Shown here piece after piece: positions 44,965-53,892 of a DNA stretch of 64,000 nucleotides. The translations under genes were made by a program, and so were the position numbers. The notes under the pieces were generated by a model, which saw nothing but the letters and a program-made list of their open reading frames with translations, searched no databases and was not told the origin of the DNA. The stretch's first letter is position 1; each line of letters opens with the position of its first letter. Source of the DNA: Thiohalocapsa sp964524185 (GTDB taxonomy: Bacteria; Pseudomonadota; Gammaproteobacteria; Chromatiales; Chromatiaceae); assembly GCA_964524185.1 (NCBI GenBank), contig CAZGCI010000002.1, forward strand, positions 1 through 64,000, in the 5' to 3' direction.

Positions 44965-46335
44965 CTAGTGTCGCGCGCCGATCCAGCGTTCCCGATATTC
45001 GTTCTCGAAGAAGAATTCCGGCTCACCGAAGGCCGGCTTTAAGTCGTCGAGCCAGGTCGCCAGCGGATCGAACTGCGCAAAAAATGGCCGATTCACCCAG
45101 TCTGGGTTGCGCGCCTGCAGGAAGCGGAGCACGAAGACCTTCTCGCCCGCAACCTCGGCCACCCCGGTGATCTCGACCTTCCCGGGCGCCGCACTCATGC
45201 TCGGTCCGCGGGCGGTACGTGCGAGACCCGAGACTTGCTGGATGGCCTCACGGTAGATCTCCCAAGCACGCACCAGCGGCACCTTGAAGTACCGGTGTGC
45301 ACCCGTGTCACGCTCCACGAACATGTAATACGGAATCACACCGAGCTGCACCTGCCGGCGCCAAAGGGGCGCCCAGGCATCTGGGTCGTCGTTGATGTGC
45401 GCCAGCAGTGGTCCCTGGGTGCGGATCTCAGCACCGGTGGCGCGGATGCGCTCGATGGCAAGCTCGCACACGTCGGTGTCCAGCTCGCGCCAATGGTTGA
45501 AGTGTGCCATCAGGGCCACGTGCTTGCCGGCGGCCACAAGCCGTTCTAGTAACGCCAGCAGGGCATCGCTGTCGGCGTCGCTGGTGAAGCGGTACGGCCA
45601 GAAGGTCAGCGCCTTGGTGCCAAGACGGATGGTCTGCACATGCGCGAAGTCTCGGTGCAAAAGGGGCTCTAGATAGCCCTCCAGGTGGCGGGTCTTCATG
45701 ACCATCGGGTCGCCGCCGGTCACCAGTAGGTCGGTCACACAATGATGCTGGCGAAGGTAGGCGTGCAGCCCCCGGGCCTCGGTGGTGGCGATGCGTAGCG
45801 CCTTGTCGCCGATGAATTGGGCCCACCGGAAGCAGAAACTGCAATAGGCATGGCAAGTCTGGCCCTGGCTCGGAAAGAACAGGACGGTCTCACGATACTT
45901 GTGCTGGATGCCAGTGACGAGGTCGCCGCTGGGCAGCCGCGGGGCATTCAGCTCACGCTGGCCCGCCGGATGGGGGTTGAGCTCCTGGCGGATGCGGGCC
46001 ACTGCGGCATCGAGCTCCGCACGTTCGGCATCGCGCCCCAGCAGATCCGCCACGTGCGCATAGTGCTGCGGCGCCAACATGCCCGCCTGGGGGAACGTGA
46101 GCTGGAAGATCGGATCATCCGGCACGTTCGTCCAGTCGATGAGTTGTTCGATGACGTACTCATTGACCCGAAACGGCAGCACCGTGGAGACGACCTTCAT
46201 TGCGAAGCGCTGCTCAGCCGGCAGATGGTGGATCGCCGTGATGCGATCGAGGTCGCGCTGGGTGTAGACGTGAAACGGCCGTCCCTGTGCGGGCGCGCCG
46301 ATTTGGCCTGTCGGAAGCAGGTTGGTGGCAGTCAT
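44965..46335 (-). CDS. KamA family radical SAM protein (lysine 2,3-aminomutase-like)
   Basis: A 456-residue radical SAM and PLP enzyme of the lysine 2,3-aminomutase family. The cluster motif CHAYCSFC (Cys161, Cys165, Cys168) precedes TDLLVTGGDPMVM, and the PLP lysine lies in SAAPGKVEITGV. ATG 46335 has an excellent site (GGAAGGAGAC); the longer frame to 46389 is not needed. It is longer than the EpmB paralogue and keeps PLP residues, so an aminomutase is likely. No ablB-type acetyltransferase or efp gene is adjacent, so the product's use is unclear. Confidence 0.87.
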   Translation of the reverse strand: MTATNLLPTGQIGAPAQGRPFHVYTQRDLDRITAIHHLPAEQRFAMKVVSTVLPFRVNEYVIEQLIDWTNVPDDPIFQLTFPQAGMLAPQHYAHVADLLGRDAERAELDAAVARIRQELNPHPAGQRELNAPRLPSGDLVTGIQHKYRETVLFFPSQGQTCHAYCSFCFRWAQFIGDKALRIATTEARGLHAYLRQHHCVTDLLVTGGDPMVMKTRHLEGYLEPLLHRDFAHVQTIRLGTKALTFWPYRFTSDADSDALLALLERLVAAGKHVALMAHFNHWRELDTDVCELAIERIRATGAEIRTQGPLLAHINDDPDAWAPLWRRQVQLGVIPYYMFVERDTGAHRYFKVPLVRAWEIYREAIQQVSGLARTARGPSMSAAPGKVEITGVAEVAGEKVFVLRFLQARNPDWVNRPFFAQFDPLATWLDDLKPAFGEPEFFFENEYRERWIGARH

Positions 46336-46971
46336 TGGGAAGTCTCCTTCCTGCGTTGTCAGCCCGGCACCGGGAGCACGCACCGGCATGCGTCGCGATG
46401 CCCCTGCGCGCGTGGTGTCGATACGAGGCTGGATGAAGGGGTCGCGGGCTGTGCCGGCGGGCGGTGATACGCCTCGGATACCGGGGGCCGCGAGGTCTCG
46501 GGAGTCCGCTCGACGGCGGGTGAACGGCAGGTAGTCTAGTCGTGTTACGCCGCCGCGCCATCACGGTTTGGTGACGATGGGCGGCGACGGTCACCGAGAT
46601 CCGATCAGCGTAGCATGGTTCGACCGGTCCTGCTGCAACGCGCATCGCTTCGGTACCAGTCGATCAACCGATCTGCCGGCAAGGTGACGCCAGGTCTGGA
46701 TCGGTGTCTCATCCCTCCCCAGGCGCTGCCCCAGACCGACGAGTGGCTGGGGCAGCACGCGATGGGCTAGTTACTGGCAAAGGCCGAGTGACGATGTGTG
46801 TACGCGCACCCCTGACGTCGGGGTTTGCGCCTCGCCCCTCGGCCCTTACCCCTGCCGGACACAAGACGCGGCCTGAAAGCTCGTTGCAGCTGCAACTTAT
46901 GGAGCCTTCAAGCCATCAAGCGCCGACTGGACCTGGCCCCGGCGCTTATCCAACCCCTGGTCGAATGGCTC
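46336..46971. other. Intergenic region with repeat copy C
   Basis: About 635 bases without a credible gene. It contains the kamA promoter side and, at 46813-46872, a diverged third copy of the dispersed repeat (GACGTCGGGGTTTGCGCCTC and CCCCTCGGCCCTTACCCC), about 100 bases 3' of the 46972-47370 gene. Confidence 0.5.
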
Positions 46972-47370
46972 TCACCCCGCGCGCAGGTGCTGCTGGTACT
47001 TGGGCACGTCGTGCATAGCGAGCCGGATGGCGGTGCCCCGGGCGACCAGCGGCGGCAGGTTGCCCGCAAAATGCAGTTCCACCCGCAGGGCGCCGCGGCT
47101 CTCCAGCGGCAGCGGGATCATGTTCCGGTAGGTATAGATGTTGTCGTCAATGTCGCCGCCGATGCAGCTGACCGGCGTCTTGGGCAGCTCGCCTTCCACC
47201 TCGGGTGCGTCCAGGATCAAATCGCCCTGTTGCCACCAAAGCGTCTTTTCCGCGGACCCGGTCATGGTCTTAATGATCACAGCACGGGAGAAATGGATAC
47301 ACAGGCGCTCGGGGCTGTGCTCGATGGCGCTGATTTCGGACTCGGCAAGCTGAATACTGGTGCTGTCCAT
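46972..47370 (-). CDS. Hypothetical protein
   Basis: A 132-residue soluble protein I do not recognise. ATG 47370 starts MDSTSIQLAESEISAIEHSP; the frame is open further upstream but that part looks random. The body appears beta-rich (RLCIHFSRAVIIKTMTGSAE, TLWWQQGDLILDAPEVEGEL, ALRVELHFAGNLPPLVARGT), suggesting a small beta-barrel or sandwich. It lies downstream of ntrC on the same strand with about 180 bases between, so it is probably a separate unit. Confidence 0.7.
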   Translation of the reverse strand: MDSTSIQLAESEISAIEHSPERLCIHFSRAVIIKTMTGSAEKTLWWQQGDLILDAPEVEGELPKTPVSCIGGDIDDNIYTYRNMIPLPLESRGALRVELHFAGNLPPLVARGTAIRLAMHDVPKYQQHLRAG

Positions 47371-47551
47371 GGGGGCTGGCGATACGCATGGTGGCGGGAT
47401 GTCGAGCTGTCGCCTCGTGGCACGGGCGGATATCGATGCAGACGAGACCGCATTCAACACTGACGCGGCACGCCCCAGGAAGACGTCGTCGCAGGCAGCA
47501 GACACAGTGTGAACGGCGCGGCGCCTTGGGCGCCGCATCGTGCAGACGCGC

Positions 47552-48988
47552 TCAGGCTGCGTCCTCGTTATCATCGCCGGCGGCACCGGCGCCGAAGTCC
47601 ATATTCAGGTCCTTGATCTTGCGCGTAAGGGTGTTGCGGCCCCAGCCGAGTAGCTTGGCCGCCTCTTGCCGGCGGCCGCCGGTGTGCTCAAGAGCCACCT
47701 GGATCAGGATGCGCTCGAATGCCGGCAACGCCGACTCCAGGATGGCGCCGTCGCCTTGGCGCAGGCGTCGCCGGGTCCAAGCCCTGAGCGCAGTCTCCCA
47801 CTGCTCGTCGCCGTCCTCGATGCCCTCGGCATCATTGAGATCCGGCGGCAGATCGTTGACGTGGATCTCTTTGGTGGACGCCATCACCGTGAGCCATCGC
47901 GCGGTGTTCTCGAGCTGGCGGACGTTCCCCGGCCAGTCCAGGCGTTCCAGGTGCGTGAGGGCGTCGAGGGCGATGGTCTTGGGCTCACAGCCAAGCTCCT
48001 GCCCCGCCTGGGTTAGGAAGTGGCGCATCAATAGCCCGATGTCCTCGCGGCGCTCGCGCAGGGGCGGGAGGTGGATGCGGATCACATTGAGTCGGTGAAA
48101 GAGGTCCTCGCGGAAGCGTCCCTGACGGACGTGGTCCTGGAGATTCTGATGGGTGGCGGCGATGATGCGCACGTCCACCTTGATGGGTGAGAGGCCTCCA
48201 ACGCGGTAGAACTCACCGTCGGCGAGCACCCGCAGCAAGCGGGTCTGCAGCTCCGCCGGCATGTCGCCGATTTCATCTAGGAACAGGGTGCCGCCGTCGG
48301 CCTGCTCAAAACGGCCTTCGCGGCGTGTCTGCGCCCCGGTAAAGGCACCACGCTCATGGCCGAACAGCTCGGACTCCATGAGGTCCTTGGGTATCGCCGC
48401 CATGTTCAGCGCAATGAAGGGCGCCGCGGACCTCGGGCTGTGCCGGTGCAGCGCTCGGGCGACCAGCTCCTTGCCGGTGCCGGACTCGCCGTTGATGAGT
48501 ACGGTGATATTCGAGCGCGCCAGGCGGCCAATGGCCCGGAAAACCTCTTGCATGGCCGGCGCTTCCCCGATGATGTCAGGGCTGTTCTCCAGTGACACGG
48601 CACTGGCGCCCGCCTGCTCTTGTGCGCGGCAGGCGCGGCGGACCTGGTCCACGGCCTCGTCGAGGTCGAAAGGCTTCGGGAGGTACTCGAAGGCCCCGCC
48701 ATGGAAGGCGGAAACGGCGCTATCGAGGTCCGAGTGCGCGGTCATGATGATGACCGGCAGCGTCGGGTAGCGGCTGTTGACCTGCTGCAGAAGCTCCAGG
48801 CCGTCGATGCCGGGCATGCGGATGTCAGACAGGATGACGTCCGGGCGGTCGCGGTTTAGGGCGTCCATGATGCCGACGCCGTTGGAAAAACAGGTCACAT
48901 CCATGTCCGCCTGCCGCAGGGCGCGCTCCAGCACCCAGCGGATGGAGCGGTCGTCGTCGATGACCCAAACGTTGGGGACCTTCGTCAT
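47552..48988 (-). CDS. ntrC: Nitrogen regulator NtrC (GlnG)
   Basis: A sigma-54 activator for nitrogen limitation, 478 residues. The receiver domain (1-120) has the phospho-acceptor Asp in VILSDIRMPGIDGLELL. The AAA+ domain (about 140-370) has GESGTGKE, the sigma-54 contact loop GAFTGA and Walker B GGTLFLDEIGDMP. A Fis-type DNA-binding end reads GGRRQEAAKLLGWGRNTLTR. It lies 8 bp after ntrB and responds to NtrB phosphorylation. Confidence 0.97.
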   Translation of the reverse strand: MTKVPNVWVIDDDRSIRWVLERALRQADMDVTCFSNGVGIMDALNRDRPDVILSDIRMPGIDGLELLQQVNSRYPTLPVIIMTAHSDLDSAVSAFHGGAFEYLPKPFDLDEAVDQVRRACRAQEQAGASAVSLENSPDIIGEAPAMQEVFRAIGRLARSNITVLINGESGTGKELVARALHRHSPRSAAPFIALNMAAIPKDLMESELFGHERGAFTGAQTRREGRFEQADGGTLFLDEIGDMPAELQTRLLRVLADGEFYRVGGLSPIKVDVRIIAATHQNLQDHVRQGRFREDLFHRLNVIRIHLPPLRERREDIGLLMRHFLTQAGQELGCEPKTIALDALTHLERLDWPGNVRQLENTARWLTVMASTKEIHVNDLPPDLNDAEGIEDGDEQWETALRAWTRRRLRQGDGAILESALPAFERILIQVALEHTGGRRQEAAKLLGWGRNTLTRKIKDLNMDFGAGAAGDDNEDAA

Positions 48989-48996
48989 CGGTTACC

Positions 48997-50079
48997 TCAG
49001 TCCTCGTTCGCCTCAAGGGGTAGATAGACGAAGAACCGTGTACTGCCGGGCCGGCTCTCGCACTCGATGAGACCCCCATGCTGGTTGATCAGCTCCTGCG
49101 CGATGGGGAGCCCGAGCCCGGTGCCCCCGGTGCGTCCCGAAACCATCGGGAAGAAGATGCGATCGAGCAGCTTCTCGGGGATGCCGGGGCCCGTATCCGC
49201 CACCTCTACCCGCAGCACGAGCCGATGCAGCTCATTGCCGAGGGTGAACTGCCGCAGCACCCGAGTGCGAAAGCTAAGCTCGCCAGCATCGCCGGCAGCC
49301 TCGGCGCCGTTGCGCGCAATGTTGAGCAAGGCCTGTATGAGGCGGTCGGAGTCGGCTCGCAGGTCCGGGATGCTCGGGTCATAGTCGCGGATAATGGCGG
49401 GTCCACCTGGATACTCGGCGCTAATCAGGCTGCGCACGTGCTCGAGCACGTGATGAATATTGACGCTGCTCAGCTGTGGCAGCTGGTTGGGCCCCAGCAT
49501 GCGGTTGAGCAGTCCCTGTAATCGATCCGCCTCGTGGATGATGATGCGCGTGTACTCGCGCAGCTCGGGGCTTGGCAGCTCGCGCTCCAGCAGCTGCGCA
49601 GCACCGCGCAGGCCGCCGAGGGGGTTTTTGATCTCATGCGCCAGGCCGCGCAGGAGGGCCTGCGTCGCCTGATGTTGAGAGATCAGGTGCTCCTCGCGGG
49701 TAATGCGGATCTGCCGGTCCACCTGGTGCAGTTCCATCAGCAGCTCCGCGACTGAATCGAGTTGGTGCACGGGCAGCACTGTGCAGTTCACGCGAATCAG
49801 GTCGCCATCGGGACGGCATAGCTCCACCTCGCGCTCCGTAAAGGGCTGACGGGTGTCCAAGGCGTCCCGCAGCCGTGCCTCCACGGGCTCCGTCGGGCAG
49901 GACACCAGCTCCCCCGCGCGCCGGCCGAGCACGGCGTTGGCGCTGACGGCCAAGAGCAGCTCGCCCGCCGGATTGATGTAGCAGAGGTGCAGCTCGGCGT
50001 CGAACAGCAGGACGGCGGTGTTCAGATTGCCCAGGATCGAAGAGGCCAGTTGATTGTTTCCTATGGTCTTATGCTTCAT
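48997..50079 (-). CDS. ntrB: Nitrogen sensor kinase NtrB (GlnL)
   Basis: A 360-residue cytosolic histidine kinase/phosphatase controlled by PII. A PAS domain (about 12-110) precedes the H-box RGLAHEIKNPLGGLRGAAQL, the N-box LLNIARNGAEAA, and ATP-lid motifs VADTGPGIPEKLLDRIF and GRTGGTGLGLPIAQEL. ATG 50079 gives the standard length. A sigma-54 promoter (50222-50236) and NtrC boxes (50322-50358) lie upstream, so the operon is probably autoregulated. Confidence 0.96.
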   Translation of the reverse strand: MKHKTIGNNQLASSILGNLNTAVLLFDAELHLCYINPAGELLLAVSANAVLGRRAGELVSCPTEPVEARLRDALDTRQPFTEREVELCRPDGDLIRVNCTVLPVHQLDSVAELLMELHQVDRQIRITREEHLISQHQATQALLRGLAHEIKNPLGGLRGAAQLLERELPSPELREYTRIIIHEADRLQGLLNRMLGPNQLPQLSSVNIHHVLEHVRSLISAEYPGGPAIIRDYDPSIPDLRADSDRLIQALLNIARNGAEAAGDAGELSFRTRVLRQFTLGNELHRLVLRVEVADTGPGIPEKLLDRIFFPMVSGRTGGTGLGLPIAQELINQHGGLIECESRPGSTRFFVYLPLEANED

Positions 50080-50221
50080 GTGACTGACTCGATCCACGGC
50101 CGGACACGATAGCGCCGTATGCTGCCGACACACTGCGAGGACAGGCGCCGGGCGTGATCCCCAACCGGTCGGCCACTGACGGGTCAGAGCGGACAATCGG
50201 GGCTGCGCGGATTGAGCCGAA

Positions 50222-50236
50222 GCAAGATTTACACCA
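50222..50236 (-). promoter_or_regulatory. Sigma-54 promoter of ntrBC
   Basis: On the minus strand TGGTGTAAATCTTGC gives the invariant GG-N10-GC spacing and the TTGC -12 end. The predicted start is near 50210, leaving a leader of about 130 nt before ntrB. The -24 side is imperfect after TGG. Confidence 0.7.
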
Positions 50237-50321
50237 CCCACTCGGTGAGCGGATCGCGTTCGTTGTGGCCCGGTCTAAGGGCGGAGGTTCCACGGCGCGA
50301 CGGCCTATGTCGCGTGTGGTC

Positions 50322-50358
50322 GCACTATACTAGTGCATCCGATGCACTAGTACAGCGC
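50322..50358. promoter_or_regulatory. NtrC enhancer boxes upstream of ntrBC
   Basis: Box I GCACTATACTAGTGC (50322-50336) fits GCAC-N7-GTGC exactly. Box II GCACTAGTACAGCGC (50344-50358) has one change. Their centres are 22 bp apart, two helical turns on one face. Box I is centred about 119 bp upstream of the predicted start. The region also forms an 11-bp-arm palindrome (50328-50352). Confidence 0.7.
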
Positions 50359-50748
50359 CAGCAAGCCGAAGCCGTAGGGGAACGGGCAATCGGGTTATCG
50401 GGTGATCGATATGGCAGCCGGGAAGGAGGGCGGGCGTTTGACTGGTAAGGGCCCAGGCGCAACCGCTGATGCCAAGCGTGCGAGTCCGCTCTTTGAGCGT
50501 TCCTTGGCATCCTGGCGAGTCAACCACTCGCTGGTGTGCTGATAAGCCGACCGCTCGTCGGTTTGCAGCATCCCGTCGCGGGGATCTAGCCACGGTCAGC
50601 AGGCAGCTGCAACTGCGGTGGAAGTCGCACCGGACGGGCGCCAACAGCGACTTACGGTTTGGTAGGGGCGTGCGCGCCGTGATAATGGTACGGCAGCGAA
50701 GGGTGTAGAGAGGGCGGCCGCCGCCGGCGGCGGCGGCCGGCGAGGCCG

Positions 50749-52155
50749 TTAGAGGCTGTAGTACATGTCGAATTCGACCGGATGCGTGGTCATACGGATG
50801 CGGGTAACGTCGCCCATCTTCAGCGCAATGTAGCCGTCGATGACGTCGTCGGTGAAGACGCCGCCAGCGGTGAGGAACTCACGGTCCCCGTCCAGGGCGT
50901 CCAGAGCCTGATCCAGGGAGTAGCAGACCTGCGGGATGGACTTTTCCTCTTCCGGCGGGAGATCGTACAGATCCTTGTCCATCGCGTCGCCGGGGTGGAT
51001 CTTGTTTTGGATGCCATCGAGGCCGGCCATCAGCATGGCTGCGAAGGACAGGTAGGGGTTGCCGGTGCTGTCCGGGAAGCGCACCTCGATGCGTCGACCC
51101 TTGGGGTTCGCATCGTGCGGAATACGAATAGACGCCGATCGGTTATTGGCCGAATACGCCAACATCACTGGCGCTTCGAAGCCCGGCACCAAGCGCTTGT
51201 AGGAGTTGGTGGAGGCGTTGGTGAAGGCGTTCAGCGCCCGCGCGTGCTTGATGATGCCGCCGACGTAATAGAGTGCGGTCTCTGACAGACCCGCGTACTT
51301 GTCCCCGGCGAAGATGTTCGTCCCGTCTTTGGACAACGACTGGTGCACATGCATGCCGGTGCCGTTGTCGCCCACCAGTGGCTTGGGCATGAAGGTAGCG
51401 GTCTTGCCGTAGGCGTGCGCGACGTTCTGGATCACGTACTTGGTGATCTGGTTCATGTCCGCGCGGCGCACCAGCGGTCCGAAGCGGGTGCCGATCTCGC
51501 ACTGACCGGCGGTCGCCACCTCGTGATGGTGTACCTCGACCGGGACGCCCATTTCTTCCAGCGCCAAGCACATGGCGGCGCGCAGATCGTTCAGCGAGTC
51601 CACCGGCGGAACCGGGAAGTAACCGCCTTTGACGCTGGGACGGTGGCCCATGTTGCCGTCCTCGAAGACCCGCTCGGAGTTCCACTGCGCCTCGTGGGAG
51701 TCCACCTTATAGAACGACCCGCTCATGCTGGAACCCCAGCGGACGTCGTCGAAGACGAAAAACTCGGGCTCGGGGCCGAAGAAGGCGGTATCGGCGATGC
51801 CGGTGGACGTAACGTAGGCCTCGGCGCGCTTCGCAACGGAGCGTGGATCGCGCTCATAGCCCTGCATGGTTGCAGGCTCCAGGATGTCGCAGCGCACGAT
51901 CAGCGTATTTTCATCGGCGAAGGGATCCATCACGGCGGTGTCGGCTTCGGGCATCAGAACCATGTCAGACGCCTCAATGCCCTTCCAGCCGGCGATGGAC
52001 GAGCCGTCGAACATCTTGCCGTCCTGGAACAGGGCTTCGTTGACCACGCTGGCGGGGAGGGACACGTGCTGCTCCTTGCCGCGCGTATCGGTGAAGCGCA
52101 GGTCGACGAACTTCACGTCCTCGCTCTTGATGGTGTCCATAATCTTCGATGACAT
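50749..52155 (-). CDS. glnA: Glutamine synthetase type I
   Basis: Makes glutamine from glutamate and ammonia. The 468-residue product is a GSI-beta enzyme: FDGSSIAGWKGIEASDMVLM at the start, metal and glutamate sites in FGPEPEFFVFD and NGTGMHVHQSL, and the adenylylated tyrosine in MDKDLYDLPPEE. ATG 52155 has GGGAGAC upstream. A sigma-54 promoter (52304-52318) and NtrC-like box (52404-52418) lie upstream. It is followed by ntrB on the same strand. Confidence 0.98.
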   Translation of the reverse strand: MSSKIMDTIKSEDVKFVDLRFTDTRGKEQHVSLPASVVNEALFQDGKMFDGSSIAGWKGIEASDMVLMPEADTAVMDPFADENTLIVRCDILEPATMQGYERDPRSVAKRAEAYVTSTGIADTAFFGPEPEFFVFDDVRWGSSMSGSFYKVDSHEAQWNSERVFEDGNMGHRPSVKGGYFPVPPVDSLNDLRAAMCLALEEMGVPVEVHHHEVATAGQCEIGTRFGPLVRRADMNQITKYVIQNVAHAYGKTATFMPKPLVGDNGTGMHVHQSLSKDGTNIFAGDKYAGLSETALYYVGGIIKHARALNAFTNASTNSYKRLVPGFEAPVMLAYSANNRSASIRIPHDANPKGRRIEVRFPDSTGNPYLSFAAMLMAGLDGIQNKIHPGDAMDKDLYDLPPEEEKSIPQVCYSLDQALDALDGDREFLTAGGVFTDDVIDGYIALKMGDVTRIRMTTHPVEFDMYYSL

Positions 52156-52303
52156 ACTTCGGTCTCCCGTCTTTGCAATTGGGGATGGATGTTGAGCCGA
52201 TTCGCGGGGCTCGGTTCGGGCAACCGCCCGTTACGGCCGAGCCCGCTGCGTCCCGAGTAGAGATCTTGGTCGCGTTTCACCGCCGTCTCAGCGACATCGA
52301 AAG

Positions 52304-52318
52304 GCAGTTTCCGTGCCA
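52304..52318 (-). promoter_or_regulatory. Sigma-54 promoter of glnA
   Basis: On the minus strand TGGCACGGAAACTGC nearly equals the consensus TGGCACGNNNNTTGC, with exact GG-N10-GC spacing. The predicted start is near 52292, about 137 nt before the glnA ATG. Confidence 0.88.
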
Positions 52319-52403
52319 GAAGTGCCGCCGACGCGCGGCGCATCCCGCGCTGCGGTGCGGGCAAGACCTCGTCGCTCCGCGGTTGTGCGCCGATGGCGGA
52401 CGC

Positions 52404-52418
52404 GCACCCTATGGGTGA
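52404..52418. promoter_or_regulatory. NtrC-type box upstream of glnA
   Basis: GCACCCTATGGGTGA fits GCAC-N7-GTGC except for its last base. Its centre lies about 119 bp upstream of the predicted glnA start, the same distance as at ntrBC. A further half-site (GGTGC) occurs at about 52432-52436. Confidence 0.6.
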
Positions 52419-52518
52419 ATCCGATCGAACTGGTGCGCGACCGCACAGATCAACCCGCGGTCGGCGCCCAACGCTAACCGAGGCGATTGCTCGCGCACCA
52501 AAGTAAAGCGACGCCCCG

Positions 52519-53715
52519 TCAACCAGCACCGTTGCGGTGCGCAACGGCGCGATAGAGGCGGACACCCCCGAACGTCGGGTCACCGGCGATGGCAGATCGG
52601 GCCCGCTGGACTAGCTCTGCGAGGGCCTCAGGCCGGTGTTTGCCGCTGGCGGGGAGGAGCACCTCCACTTGAATTTGGCCGTCCAGATAGTGGAGCAGCA
52701 CGCGCTCTGGGTGCGCCAGCTCGGGTAGGTTGGCCCAGTGTGCCGCCAGCCGCGCCAGCGCCTCGCGCCGGCTCGGGAGACCCATGGTCGGTGGGGCGAT
52801 ATCGTCGTCTTCTGGATCGATATGGACGGTAACATCTTCGATCTCATCGACGCGGTTCTTAAGCTCCTGCTCCACCTTCACGCTGATCAGATGCCCTTCT
52901 GAAACGCTGATGTAGGGATCGACGAGCACATGCACGTCCGTGGAAATCGTGCCGCCCAGGGAGCGCGTACGCAGCATATGCAAGTCACGCACGCCGCCGA
53001 CCTTGAGGATGGTCTCGCGCACCGCGGCGAGGCGTTCGGGCTCTAGGCCAGTGTCCACCAGCTCGCGCACGGCCTCGAAGCCCAGCTCCCAGGCGATGCG
53101 AACGATCATGACGGCGACGATGAAGGCTGCGACTGCATCCAAGTAGGGCAGGCCGGCCAGGGTGCCGCCGATGCCGACCAGGACGACGACGGATGAAATC
53201 GCATCGCTGCGGTGGTGCCAGGCATTGGCCCGCAACATGTCGGAGCGGATCCGGCGCGCGTACGCCAGGGTGAACCAATAGAGCCATTCTTTGACGAGGA
53301 TAGAGGCCAGCGCGGCGTACAGGGTGATCCAGCTCGGCGTCAGCAGCGCCTCCGGTGAGAAGAGTCGCTGCGCCGCGTCCCAGCCGAGTCCCATCGCGAC
53401 CCCCAGGAGGATGAGCGCCAACGCGAGCGTCGCCATGGTCTCGTAGCGGCCGTGACCGTACGGATGCTCGTCATCCGGCGCGCGACTCGACTGCCGCCCG
53501 GCCAGCCAGACCAAAAGATCGGAGGCGAGGTCCGAGAGGGAATGGATGCCGTCGGCGACCAGCGCTTGGGAGTGTCCCACAACCCCAACAACGATCTTCA
53601 CAGCGGAAAGCAGCAGATTGGCCACCGCGCCCACCAGGGCGGTGCGCGCGATCACTTTCTGGCGTTGGTGCAGGCGCTGGTTGTCCGGGCTGACCGGGGC
53701 GGTGGCTAATCCCAC
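52519..53715 (-). CDS. Cation diffusion facilitator family transporter
   Basis: A 398-residue metal/proton antiporter of the CDF family. Six helices (about 25-235) hold the site residues in ADGIHSLSDLASDLLVW and HHRSDAISSVVVLVG, with the HPYGHGRYE loop between. The cytoplasmic domain (about 240-330) ends HIDPEDDDIAPP, and an extra C-terminal 70 residues (PELAHPERVLLHYLDGQIQV) form a second domain found in some members. Zn, Fe or Mn are possible substrates. GTG 53715 has CTAGGAGAG upstream. It is divergent from glyQ. Confidence 0.92.
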   Translation of the reverse strand: MGLATAPVSPDNQRLHQRQKVIARTALVGAVANLLLSAVKIVVGVVGHSQALVADGIHSLSDLASDLLVWLAGRQSSRAPDDEHPYGHGRYETMATLALALILLGVAMGLGWDAAQRLFSPEALLTPSWITLYAALASILVKEWLYWFTLAYARRIRSDMLRANAWHHRSDAISSVVVLVGIGGTLAGLPYLDAVAAFIVAVMIVRIAWELGFEAVRELVDTGLEPERLAAVRETILKVGGVRDLHMLRTRSLGGTISTDVHVLVDPYISVSEGHLISVKVEQELKNRVDEIEDVTVHIDPEDDDIAPPTMGLPSRREALARLAAHWANLPELAHPERVLLHYLDGQIQVEVLLPASGKHRPEALAELVQRARSAIAGDPTFGGVRLYRAVAHRNGAG

Positions 53716-53892
53716 AAGTCGCTCTCCTAGTGACGGCTGACTCCGCCGCCGGCTGGCAGCGTCTGAAAAAAAGCGGCGCCGGCAATGGGCGCTTCCGCCA
53801 GCGGCACGGGCCCGTTCCAGCCGCAGCTATGGTCCGAGTGCGGCGGTTGTCGCTAGAATGCTGGGTTCTCATCACCGCGTCGGACCAACCGC

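Larger units (their letters stand above)
50080..50748. other. glnA-ntrB intergenic region
   Basis: About 670 bases without a gene. It holds the ntrBC control region (sigma-54 promoter and NtrC boxes). Just after the glnA stop is an all-GC hairpin with 10-bp arms (50716-50725 and 50729-50738, 3-nt loop). That hairpin lacks a U-run but could end or attenuate the glnA transcript. Between 50360 and 50700 I see nothing certain. Confidence 0.7.

Noticed and set aside
50328..50352. A perfect palindrome with 11-bp arms considered as a separate operator.
   Set aside because: It is explained by two overlapping NtrC-type half-site arrangements; no other regulator needs to be assumed.
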